Below are positions 9,107 to 16,613 of a DNA stretch of 47,338 nucleotides, one piece after another. This stretch comes from UBA6814 sp040753075 (GTDB lineage: Bacteria > Desulfobacterota > Desulfovibrionia > Desulfovibrionales > Desulfovibrionaceae), in NCBI GenBank assembly GCA_040753075.1, contig JBFMHA010000019.1, forward strand, positions 1 to 47,338. Reading direction: 5' to 3'. The notes beneath the pieces were generated by a model. It was not told the DNA's origin and searched no databases. It saw only the letters and a list, made by a program, of their open reading frames with translations. Positions within the stretch are counted from its first letter, which is position 1, and every line of letters starts with the position of its first letter. Made by a program: the position numbers and the translations under genes.

Positions 9107-9259
9107 CTAGCAGAAGCTCCCCGCCAGGGCGGACAGCGGTTCATCGACCCTCGCCACGGGCCGGTCGTTCTTCAGGACGCCCGAGGCCGAGGCAACAGTC
9201 CCGCAGGCGCAGGACATGACGCAGAGGCGGAGCAGCGCCCCGACGACCAGATTCTTCAC
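9107..9259 (-). CDS. hypothetical 50-residue Cys-containing secreted-type peptide
   Basis: A small ORF between the ACP and acyltransferase genes, supported by an AAGGAGA ribosome site just upstream of its GTG. The peptide begins VKNLVVGALLRLCVMSCACG, like a short signal or lipoprotein-type leader, and ends with ALAGSFC. It has four Cys, one at the very C-terminus. A longer frame upstream has no good start. No family is recognised. It could be a small envelope protein or a peptide modified by the neighbouring SPASM enzyme, but nothing in the sequence decides between these. Confidence 0.5.
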   Translation of the reverse strand: MKNLVVGALLRLCVMSCACGTVASASGVLKNDRPVARVDEPLSALAGSFC

Positions 9260-9317
9260 GACATTCTCCTTGGTTGTTTCTCCCGCCCCAGGTCCCGCGC
9301 CGCACCCGGCGCGGGCT

Positions 9318-9575
9318 TCACTGCTTCTGCTTCTCCTGGACGCCCGCGATGAAGGCGTAGAGGTCGCCAAGGGAGCGGATGTCGCCGATGGCGCTCTCCT
9401 TGCTGATCTTGACCCCGAACTCCTGCTCCAGGACGATGACCATGTCCACGGCGTCCAGGCTGTCCAGGCCCAGGTCCTCCCGCAGGTCGGCGGCGGGGAC
9501 CATGGCTTCCGGGTCGAGTTCGAATTCCTGCGCGAGCGCCGCGTTGGTGCGGCTGATGATCTCCGTCTCAGTCAC
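9318..9575 (-). CDS. acyl carrier protein
   Basis: An 85-residue ACP with the phosphopantetheine attachment motif LGLDSLDAVDM (Ser39), of normal ACP length. The GTG start overlaps the KS1 stop by 8 bases (GTGACTGA). It would carry the growing chain between the ketosynthases, reductase and dehydratases of this operon. Only one ACP is visible, whereas aryl-polyene clusters commonly have two; another could lie past the left edge. Confidence 0.95.
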   Translation of the reverse strand: MTETEIISRTNAALAQEFELDPEAMVPAADLREDLGLDSLDAVDMVIVLEQEFGVKISKESAIGDIRSLGDLYAFIAGVQEKQKQ

Positions 9576-10803
9576 GTGGGTAACTCCGTAGGATGATGAC
9601 AGCGTTCATTCCGCCCAGGGCGAAACTGTTCTTGGCGATGACGCGCATGGGCAGGGGCAGGGCCTCCGTGAGCAGCCGCACGCAGCGGCAGTCCGGATCC
9701 GGGTCCCGCAGGTTCCGGGTGGGCAGCGCCAGCCCCCGGCCAAGGCTCCGCACCACGGCCGCCAGCTCCAGGGCCCCGCTGGCGGCCATGGTGTGGCCCA
9801 GATGCCCCTTGAAGCTGCTCACCGGCGCGTCCGGCCCCAGCACCGCGGCGATGGCCGCGCACTCCGCCGGGTCGCCCAGGGCCGTGCCCGTGGCGTGGGC
9901 GTTGACGTAGTCCACCTCGGCCGGATCCACGCCCGCGTCCGCGAGCGCCCGCCGCAGGCAGGCGGCCATGGCGTCCACCCCCGGGGTGGCCAGGTTCTGC
10001 GGGTCCGCCAGGCCGGCCCAGCCGGCCACCTCGGCCAGCACCGCGGCCCCCCGCGCCCGGGCGCGCTCCAGGTCCTCCAGCACCAGGGCCCCCGCGCCCT
10101 CGGCGCACACCACCCCGTCCCTGCCCGCGTCGAACGGGCCGGGCATGCCGGCCGGGTCGTCGTTGTACCGGAACGAGGCCGCCTGGATGATGTCGAAGGT
10201 GGCCGCGGTCAGGGGATGGAACTCGTCGCACCCTCCGCACAGGACCGCTGGTTGCCTGCCCGAGGCCACCATGTCAAATGCCGCGCCCACGGCCATGCAT
10301 CCCGTGGCGCAGGCGGCCGCCGGGGCCAGGGTGTGGCCGGACAGGCCGAGGGCCTGGGCCACGTTGGCCGCGGCCGAGTGCCCCATGACCCGGAAGAAGA
10401 GCATGGACTTCACCTGTTCGATGCTCCTGCCGGGCAGGTACTGCCGGAAGAAGTCCTCCATGGTCTGGGGGCTGCCCAGGGTGGAGCCGTACACCAGCCC
10501 CAGGTCGCCGCCCGTGACCTCGCGCTCCGTGAGCCCGGCCTGGGCGATGGCCTCCCGGCAGGCGGCGAGCGCGTACACCGACATGGCGGACATGGACCTA
10601 CGCAGCTTGCGGGGGATGGCCGTGGCGTCCACGGGCGGCGCCAGGCCGGCGATGCGCGGCCGCAGGCCCTCCACCCCGTCCAGCTGCGGGCAGGGCGCGA
10701 TGCCGGTGCGCCCCTCGCGCAGGCCGGCGAACAGGGCGTCCACGCCGTGGCCCAGGGGCGACACCGCGCCCAGGCCGGTGACGGCTACGCGGCGGCGCGG
10801 CAT
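9568..10803 (-). CDS. beta-ketoacyl-ACP synthase (KS1, FabF/FabB-like)
   Basis: A 411-residue ketosynthase with a complete Cys-His-His triad: Cys165 in PAAACATGCM, His303 in NAHATGTALG and His337 in SSFKGHLGHTMA. It is therefore expected to condense acyl and malonyl units, not to act as a chain-length factor, which lacks the Cys. The ATG chosen (MPRRRVAVTGLGAVSPLG) overlaps the end of the flavoprotein gene by 19 bases. The ACP gene follows with an overlap, consistent with translational coupling. It belongs to the elongation module with KS2, FabG and the dehydratases. Confidence 0.93.
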   Translation of the reverse strand: MPRRRVAVTGLGAVSPLGHGVDALFAGLREGRTGIAPCPQLDGVEGLRPRIAGLAPPVDATAIPRKLRRSMSAMSVYALAACREAIAQAGLTEREVTGGDLGLVYGSTLGSPQTMEDFFRQYLPGRSIEQVKSMLFFRVMGHSAAANVAQALGLSGHTLAPAAACATGCMAVGAAFDMVASGRQPAVLCGGCDEFHPLTAATFDIIQAASFRYNDDPAGMPGPFDAGRDGVVCAEGAGALVLEDLERARARGAAVLAEVAGWAGLADPQNLATPGVDAMAACLRRALADAGVDPAEVDYVNAHATGTALGDPAECAAIAAVLGPDAPVSSFKGHLGHTMAASGALELAAVVRSLGRGLALPTRNLRDPDPDCRCVRLLTEALPLPMRVIAKNSFALGGMNAVIILRSYPRD

Positions 10804-12284
10804 GCCGCCACCCCCTGCCGCAGGGTCTCGTGCCCGAGCACGAACCCGCAGGCCAGAAAAGCCGAGACCATGGCCCCCAGGAGGCCCGGGGCCACAATGG
10901 CCTGGCCGGCCAGGAACAGCCCCGGCGCCCGGGTCACGGGCAGGGGGGAGTCCTGGCCCACCCCATGCAGCGCGCCGTACAGGCCGCCGCGCGGGGCCCC
11001 GAGCCGGTGCGCGAAGGTCAGGGGAGTGGCGCTGGCCGTGAACCGGACCTTGCCCGCCAGCTCCGGGCAGGCGGCCAGCACCTGGGCCTGGATGGCCCGG
11101 GCCGCGGCCTCCTTGTGCTCGCGGTACGCGGCCGGCCGCGCCCCGGGGCTGCTGTCCGCCCAGGCCTCGACCTCGGAGTAGTCGCCTGCGGCCAGCGCCA
11201 CCACCCCGCGAGGCCCCGGGCGCTCGCGGCTCTGGTCCATGGACAGGAACAACGGCCGGTCCTCGCCTGCCGCGTAGCGGCGGAACAGCCGCTCCCCGTT
11301 GCTGCGGGGCAGGAGGATGACGTTGCGGCGGTCCAGGAGGTCCAGACGCTGGTCGGCCTGGCCGAAGAGCATGTAGGCCGAGGGCGTGTCCCTGAGCCGC
11401 TCCAGCCGCTTGCGGTAGGCCGGCCGCAGCGCGCCCTGGGGCAGCATGGCGGGCAGGGCGCGGGGCGGCCCGGTGTAGACGACCGCATCGGCGGGCAGGC
11501 CGCGGCCGTCGGCCAGCCGGACCTCCCGCAGGACTCCGTCCGCGCCCAGGCCCAGGGACTCCGCTTCGGCCCTGAGCAGCACGTCCACGCCCTCCCGGTC
11601 CAGGGCCGCCTCGAAGGCCCGGGCCAGGGCCTCGCCGCCGCCATCCGCGGCGTGCGCCGAGGCGTGGAAGGACCCGGCCACCCGGGCGAAGTCCGCGAAC
11701 AGGGAGTCGGCGGGCTCGCACCCGATGCGCAGGCAGGGGATGGACAGGAGGGTGCGCAGCCGGGGCGAGAGCCCGAGTTCGTCCATCACCTCGCCCAGGC
11801 CCTGCCGCCAGGCCGAATCCAGGAACTGCTCCGGGGTGAAGCGCACCTCGGGGTTGAGCAGGGGCGACGCCGCGCAGGCCGCGGCCACCCGTTCCAGCAA
11901 ATCCCGGATGGCGGCGCGCTCCGCCGGAAATGCCGCCGCGTAGGCCTCCTCCACCCGCTCCCGGCCACAGGGCAGGTCGAAGGCCAGGTCCGCGTCGCCG
12001 CACAGCACCCGATCACAGCCCGCAGGATCAAAGGGCAGGCGCACCATGTCCCGATCCATGCCCAGGTAACGGAGAAAGGTGTCCAGGGGCTCGCCGTCGC
12101 CCCAGTAGCCGGTGTAGTGCAGGCCGGTATCGTAGCGCACCCCGTCCCGAACGAACCCGCGCAACAGGCTGCCCAGCCGGGCGGATCGCTCCACCAGGCG
12201 CACCTCGCGGCCGTTGCGGGCCAGGACCAGGGCCGCGGCCATGCCCGACACCCCGCCGCCCACCACCACGGCGCGGCGGCTCAC
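10785..12284 (-). CDS. phytoene-desaturase-like FAD-dependent oxidoreductase
   Basis: A 499-residue flavoprotein of the CrtI/carotenoid isomerase type: the dinucleotide motif VVVGGGVSGMAAALVLARNG at the N-terminus followed by VRLVERS, and the C-terminal FAD motif APGLFLAGQAIVAPGLLGAM. The GTG start overlaps the KS2 stop as GTGA. Flavoproteins of this family desaturate or isomerise conjugated chains. Lying between two ketosynthase genes, it probably acts on the nascent or finished polyene. Similar desaturases beside radical SAM and fatty-acid genes were noted in candidate ladderane clusters. Confidence 0.9.
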   Translation of the reverse strand: MSRRAVVVGGGVSGMAAALVLARNGREVRLVERSARLGSLLRGFVRDGVRYDTGLHYTGYWGDGEPLDTFLRYLGMDRDMVRLPFDPAGCDRVLCGDADLAFDLPCGRERVEEAYAAAFPAERAAIRDLLERVAAACAASPLLNPEVRFTPEQFLDSAWRQGLGEVMDELGLSPRLRTLLSIPCLRIGCEPADSLFADFARVAGSFHASAHAADGGGEALARAFEAALDREGVDVLLRAEAESLGLGADGVLREVRLADGRGLPADAVVYTGPPRALPAMLPQGALRPAYRKRLERLRDTPSAYMLFGQADQRLDLLDRRNVILLPRSNGERLFRRYAAGEDRPLFLSMDQSRERPGPRGVVALAAGDYSEVEAWADSSPGARPAAYREHKEAAARAIQAQVLAACPELAGKVRFTASATPLTFAHRLGAPRGGLYGALHGVGQDSPLPVTRAPGLFLAGQAIVAPGLLGAMVSAFLACGFVLGHETLRQGVAACRAAA

Positions 12285-13510
12285 GTCGCGAATCCCAAGA
12301 GCAGGCACGCGTTGGTCCCGCCGAAGCCTGCGGCGTTGCACATGGCCAGGCGCGGCGGATGCGGCAGGGTTTCGCGCGCCAGGTTGAGCCCGGCCGCGGC
12401 CGGATCCGGCGCCTCGAGGTTCAGGTTGGGCGCGATGAACCCGTCCCGGGCCATGAGCGCGCAACTGACCGCCTGGGAGGCCCCGGACATCCACAGTTCG
12501 TGGCCGCTCATGGACTTGAGGGAGGAGACCGCCGGGGCATGGCCCGCGAAGACCTGGGCGATGGCCTCGGCCTCCGCCGCGTCGCCGGCAGGGGTGGAGG
12601 TGGCGTGGGCGCACACGTAGTCCACGTCGCCCGGGGCGAGCCCGGCCCGGGCGAGGGCCCCGGCCATGGCCCGGGCCAGCCCCTCCCGGCTGGGCAGGGA
12701 CAGGGAGGCCCCGTCCGAGGAGAAGTCGTAGGCCAGGACCTCGCCGAAGACCCGCGCGCCCCGGTCCCGGGCCAGGTCCAGGCGCTCCAGCACCAGGGCC
12801 GCCGCCCCGCCGCTGGGCACCAGGCCGTCGCGCCCCGCGTCGAAGGGCCGGCTGGCCTTGGCCGGCGCGTCCATGCGGGAGCTGAAGGCCCCGATGCCGT
12901 CGAATCCGGCCATGGACTGCCAGGTGATCTCCTGGGCCCCGCCGCAGATGACCCGGTCCTGCCGGCCCAGGGCGATGAGGTCCGCGGCCTGGCCCAGGGC
13001 GTGGGCGCTGCTGGCGCAGGCCGCGCTCACGGTCCAGCTCGCCCCGCGCACCCCGAGCACCGCGTTCAGGTTGAGGGTGACGGTGGAGGTCATGCCCTGG
13101 AACACCATGCCGCTGGGAATGCGCTGGGTCAGGCCCCGCGCCCGCACGGTCTCCACCAGCTCCAGGGGAGCCAGGCAACTGGAGTCCGATCCGAAGACCA
13201 GCCCGGTCCGCTCGTTGGCCACGTCGGCCGGGGCCAGGCCGGCCATCTCCAGGGCCTCCGCCACCGCGGCGTGGGCCCACAGGGCGAATTCCGGCATGGT
13301 CTTGCGCTGCTTGCGGGTGAGCAGGGGCGAGGGGGTGAAATCGCGGATCACGCCGGTGAGGGCGCTGGAGAAGCCCAGGTCCAGCCGCTGCGGGTCCAGG
13401 GCCACGCCCGAGCGGCCCCGGCGCAGGGAGCCGGCCACGGCGTCGCAGCCCAGGCCCAGGGACGAGACGATGCCCATGCCGCTCATGGCCACGCGGTGCA
13501 GTCCTGGCAT
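12281..13510 (-). CDS. beta-ketoacyl-ACP synthase (KS2)
   Basis: A 409-residue ketosynthase with an intact triad: Cys165 in VSAACASSAH, His302 in CAHATSTPAG and His337 in LKSMSGHELWMSGAS. The KSMxGHELWMxGAS block is unlike KS1 and marks a separate subfamily. The ATG has GGAGCGG upstream and lies 14 bases after the FabG stop. Because both KS proteins keep the active Cys, the pair is not a simple KS/chain-length-factor couple; one may start chains and the other elongate them. Confidence 0.93.
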   Translation of the reverse strand: MPGLHRVAMSGMGIVSSLGLGCDAVAGSLRRGRSGVALDPQRLDLGFSSALTGVIRDFTPSPLLTRKQRKTMPEFALWAHAAVAEALEMAGLAPADVANERTGLVFGSDSSCLAPLELVETVRARGLTQRIPSGMVFQGMTSTVTLNLNAVLGVRGASWTVSAACASSAHALGQAADLIALGRQDRVICGGAQEITWQSMAGFDGIGAFSSRMDAPAKASRPFDAGRDGLVPSGGAAALVLERLDLARDRGARVFGEVLAYDFSSDGASLSLPSREGLARAMAGALARAGLAPGDVDYVCAHATSTPAGDAAEAEAIAQVFAGHAPAVSSLKSMSGHELWMSGASQAVSCALMARDGFIAPNLNLEAPDPAAAGLNLARETLPHPPRLAMCNAAGFGGTNACLLLGFAT

Positions 13511-13524
13511 CGGGTCGCCGCTCC

Positions 13525-14253
13525 CTAGGTGTGGATGCCGCCGTTGACGGGGATGACCTGGCCGGTGATGTACGAGGCCCGGTCCGAGCACAGGAAGGCC
13601 ACCACCTCGGCCACCTCCTCCGGGCGGCCCAGGCGGCCCAGGGGGATGCGGGGCAGGATGTCCTTGACCGGAGCTCCGGCCGCCATGTCCGTCTCGACGA
13701 GCCCGGGGGACACGGCGTTGACCAGGATGTTGCGCCGCCCCACCTCCACGGCCAGGGCGCGGGTGGCGCCGATGAGCCCGGCCTTGGCCGCTCCGTAGCT
13801 GGTCTGGCCCGCCACCCCGGTCTCCCCGGAGGTGGAGGCCACGTTCACGATGCGGCCCGAGCGACGCCGAATCATGCCGGGCAGCACCGCCCGGGTGACC
13901 AGGAAGAAACCGTCCAGGTGCACGCCCGTGACCGCCCGCCAGTCGGCGTACCCGGCCATGGCCATGACCCCGTCCCGGGTGAAGCCGGCGTTGTTCACCA
14001 GCACGTCGGGCGCGGCCTCGGCCAGGAGCGTGTCCAGGGCGGCCGGGACCGCCTCCGGGTCGGCCACGTCAAAGGGCGCGAGCCGGCAGGCGCGGCCGGC
14101 CGCCTCCACGCTCCGAGCCACGGCCGCGGCCGCCTCATGGTCGGAGCGGTAGTTGAGCCAGATGTCGAAGCCGTCGCGGGCGAGCGCCCGGGCCACGGCG
14201 GCGCCGATGCCCCTGCTCGCCCCGGTGACCAAGGCGATTCGTGCGGATCCCAT
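13525..14253 (-). CDS. 3-oxoacyl-ACP reductase (FabG-like SDR), first gene of the lipid operon
   Basis: A 242-residue short-chain dehydrogenase with the NADP-binding TGASRGIG, LVNNAG, the catalytic Ser in VNVASTSGE with TSYGAAKAG (YxxxK), and a C-terminal ITGQVIPVNGG typical of FabG. It reduces 3-oxoacyl-ACP to 3-hydroxyacyl-ACP. The GTG at 14256 is directly followed by ATG at 14253; the AGGGA sequence is close to both, so the start is uncertain by one codon. It is the promoter-proximal gene of the minus-strand operon, which faces the 500-bp divergent intergenic region. Confidence 0.93.
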   Translation of the reverse strand: MGSARIALVTGASRGIGAAVARALARDGFDIWLNYRSDHEAAAAVARSVEAAGRACRLAPFDVADPEAVPAALDTLLAEAAPDVLVNNAGFTRDGVMAMAGYADWRAVTGVHLDGFFLVTRAVLPGMIRRRSGRIVNVASTSGETGVAGQTSYGAAKAGLIGATRALAVEVGRRNILVNAVSPGLVETDMAAGAPVKDILPRIPLGRLGRPEEVAEVVAFLCSDRASYITGQVIPVNGGIHT

Positions 14254-14256
14254 CAC

Positions 14257-14753
14257 TCCCTGCCGTTAGGATTCAGAAGTACGAGCCGAACTGGAAGGCC
14301 AGAGATTTCAGGCCGCTGGCGGGATCGACGATATTTGCGTTTGGAGCATGATGCAAGCGCTAAGTATCGGAAAATACCCGACCCCGCCCGGGGCCGCCCC
14401 CCCCTGCGTCTGGCTTGGGGTGGGAGTTCAGGCGAGAGACCTGCTCTGCATCCCGTCCCGCCCTTTCATCATTAGGAGAGAAACGCCGCCGGCAGGCGCA
14501 GGTGCTTGCCAAACAAGGCGAAACTGTACTACAGTTTAAAGCTAGGCAAAGCCCGCGGGAGCCGCGTTCCCCGGCCGCCATTGAGGGCATCTGTCCTGGA
14601 TTTCACGGTGTCGCGAACTCTTCTGACGCAGGAAGGAGTTCGAAGCGACGAAACGTCCTGGCCCTGACCAGGCCTGGGCAAAGGATTCCGGCGACACGCG
14701 CCCGGCGCGCGATTTGCCCGGGGCCCGCGCCCGAGCCTGACGGTTAGCAACCC
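14257..14753. promoter_or_regulatory. divergent intergenic region with a perfect 17-bp palindrome
   Basis: This is the only long non-coding gap in the first 28 kb, and it separates the lipid operon (minus) from the exopolysaccharide operon (plus). It contains a perfect inverted repeat, AAACTGTA-C-TACAGTTT, at 14522-14538, a likely operator. A weak sigma70-like promoter for the plus strand, TTGCCA (14506-14511), 16-base spacer, TACTAC (14528-14533), overlaps it. A 7-bp hairpin (CGAACTC at 14614-14620 pairing with GAGTTCG at 14636-14642) lies in the presumed leader of the plus-strand operon. No convincing promoter for the minus operon was found. Confidence 0.5.
14273..14359 (-). pseudogene. possible C-terminal fragment of an outer-membrane beta-barrel protein
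   Basis: A 28-codon open stretch just upstream of fabG, closed on its upstream side by a stop at 14360-14362. It ends in GLKSLAFQFGSYF, with alternating hydrophobics and a terminal Phe, which is the C-terminal signature recognised by the BAM machinery. No body of the gene remains next to it. It may be a relic of a porin or barrel gene lost when the divergent operons came together, or a chance match. Confidence 0.25.
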
Positions 14754-16613
14754 ATGCAGAGAATTCATCTCCGGTCCATACTCCTCCTGCTGGCCCTGCT
14801 GTGCCTGGCCGCCGGCTCGCGCCCGGTCCGCGCCGCGGACCAGCCCGAGCGGTATTCGGTCCAGATCGCCAGCATGGCCGACGCGGGCCGGGCGCAGAGG
14901 CTCTATGCCGCGCTGCGCGAGGACCTGGGGCCGGAGCTGCACTCCCTGCTGCGGGTGGAGCGCGTCGGCGCCCTGCACGCCTTCCGGATCGGGGCCTTCG
15001 CCGACCGGGCCGAAGCCCGGCAGGTGCTGGAGGAGCTGCGCGCCCGCCATCCCGACGCGTCCATCGTCCTCGCGCCGGTGCGACCGGAGCGCATCGTCCT
15101 GCCGGAGCTTCCCGCCCTGCCCGAGGTTGTCACGGCCCAGCCGGATGTCGCGCCCGCGCCCTCCGCGCCGGAGACCGCAGCATCCCGGCCTGTCCCGGCA
15201 GAGCCGCCCTCCCCGCCCGCAGTCGAGCCCGCACCAGAGGTTGGAACGCAGCCCCCTGCGCCTCCCAAATCAGCACCCGCAATCCGGGAGCCGGAGCAGA
15301 CGACTTCCGCGCCGGCCCGCCCCGCGCCCCAGGCCAAAACCGGGACAACGGCGCTGGCCACGTCCTGGGACAGGCTGGTCGAATCCCTGACCAGCTCCCG
15401 GCCGCTGCTGGCCGCCGCCCTGGCCAGCGCCCTGCTCCTGCCCCTGGCCCTGTTCGCGCTCCTGCGCGCCGTGCGCCGCCGCCCGGCCCAGCCCGCCGCC
15501 CCGGCCGCGGCAGGACCGGAACAGTTCGAATCCACGCCCGCCCCGGACTCGGAGGGCGAGGAGGGGAAACCTGGGGCAGACGCCATCGCGGCCCCCGGCC
15601 CGGAGGATCTCGCCTTCCCCGCCCCGGAGCCTTCCGAGCCGGAGCCTTTCGCGGAGGAGCCCGGCTCCGGAGCCCCGGAGGAGGCCGGACCGCCAGACGA
15701 GGACGAGGCTCCGGCCCCCGGTCCGGAGAGTTTCCCAGCCCCCTCCCCCGCGCCGCCCCAACCGGAGCCTTCCGCGGCGGAGCCTGACGCCGGAGCCCTG
15801 AAGATGACCGGACCTCCCCGCCAGGAACCGACTCCGGCCACCGGCCCGGAAGGTCTCGCCTGTCCCGCCCCGGAGTTTCTGGAACTGGAGCCCTTCGCGG
15901 CGGGACCTGACGCCGTAGCCCCGGAGGAAACCGGGCCTCCCCGCGAGGACGCGGTCCCGGCCCTGGGCACGGAGTTCCTGCGCCGCATGGCCCGCAACCT
16001 GCGCGAGCTGTCCCAGGTGCAGGGCAACCTCCTGTCCGCGGCCAGGGAGGGCAGGACCTTCTACGTCACCAGCTGCTTCAACGGCGAGGGCAAAACCACC
16101 GCCGCGGTGGAGATGGCCTACGCCCTGTCCCACAGCGCCGGGGCCAAGGTCCTGCTGGTGGACTGGAACCCCGGCGCGGCCCGGCTGCACGAGCTGTTCG
16201 GCGTTCCCATCGGGCCGGGGTTCGGCGACTACCTGGCCTCCGGCGACGCCAACGGCTGCATCCGGGCCACGACCCACCCCAATCTGAGCCTGCTGACCTC
16301 CGGCGCCGACGGGGACGCCTGTTCCGGCGGAGGCAACGGGACGATCCGGCGGCGGCTGCGCGAACGGCTGACCGCGCTGCGGGACCGCTTCGACTACGTG
16401 GTCTACGACGGCCACTCCCTCATCGGCACCTCGGCGGCCATCCTGGCCCGGGAGTTCGACGGCATCGTCCTGGTGGTGGAGGCCGAGAAGACCAAGTGGG
16501 AGGTGGTGCAGTCGGCCCGGGAAAAGATCGAAAGCATCGACGGCAGACTGGTGGGCGTGGTACTCAACAAGCGGAAGTTCTACATCCCGAGGTTCCTCTA
16601 TGGGAAGATCTAG
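14754..16613 (+). CDS. SPOR-TM-P-loop ATPase fusion (CpsD/BY-kinase-like), exopolysaccharide control
   Basis: A 619-residue protein with an unusual order. A signal-like segment (1-28) precedes a SPOR-like domain (about 33-108: RYSVQIASMADAGRAQRLYA ... FRIGAFADRAEARQV), a Pro-rich linker, a TM helix near 218-240 ending in Arg residues, a cytoplasmic Pro/Glu-rich section with three 41-residue repeats (280-402), and a CpsD/CapB-type ATPase. The ATPase has Walker A FNGEGKTTA near 441 and the A' motif VLLVDWNPG. The tyrosine cluster usual at the end of bacterial tyrosine kinases is absent; the tail ends RKFYIPRFLYGKI. It probably senses or organises the export complex with the Wza- and Wzz-like proteins encoded next. 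Confidence 0.85.
   Translation: MQRIHLRSILLLLALLCLAAGSRPVRAADQPERYSVQIASMADAGRAQRLYAALREDLGPELHSLLRVERVGALHAFRIGAFADRAEARQVLEELRARHPDASIVLAPVRPERIVLPELPALPEVVTAQPDVAPAPSAPETAASRPVPAEPPSPPAVEPAPEVGTQPPAPPKSAPAIREPEQTTSAPARPAPQAKTGTTALATSWDRLVESLTSSRPLLAAALASALLLPLALFALLRAVRRRPAQPAAPAAAGPEQFESTPAPDSEGEEGKPGADAIAAPGPEDLAFPAPEPSEPEPFAEEPGSGAPEEAGPPDEDEAPAPGPESFPAPSPAPPQPEPSAAEPDAGALKMTGPPRQEPTPATGPEGLACPAPEFLELEPFAAGPDAVAPEETGPPREDAVPALGTEFLRRMARNLRELSQVQGNLLSAAREGRTFYVTSCFNGEGKTTAAVEMAYALSHSAGAKVLLVDWNPGAARLHELFGVPIGPGFGDYLASGDANGCIRATTHPNLSLLTSGADGDACSGGGNGTIRRRLRERLTALRDRFDYVVYDGHSLIGTSAAILAREFDGIVLVVEAEKTKWEVVQSAREKIESIDGRLVGVVLNKRKFYIPRFLYGKI
15591..15959 (+). repeat. three tandem 123-bp (41-codon) repeats within the SPOR-ATPase gene
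   Basis: Units start at 15591, 15714 and 15837, with the start of a fourth at 15960; each is exactly 123 bases. The shared protein pattern is A(P/T)GPE, PAP, EPxxAxxPD, xGPP, ending in xxP before the next unit. The repeats are diverged at the protein level (for example GPEDLAFPAPE, GPESFPAPSPA, GPEGLACPAPE) but keep exact register, so they look like an old in-frame amplification of a flexible acidic linker between membrane and ATPase. Confidence 0.75.
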
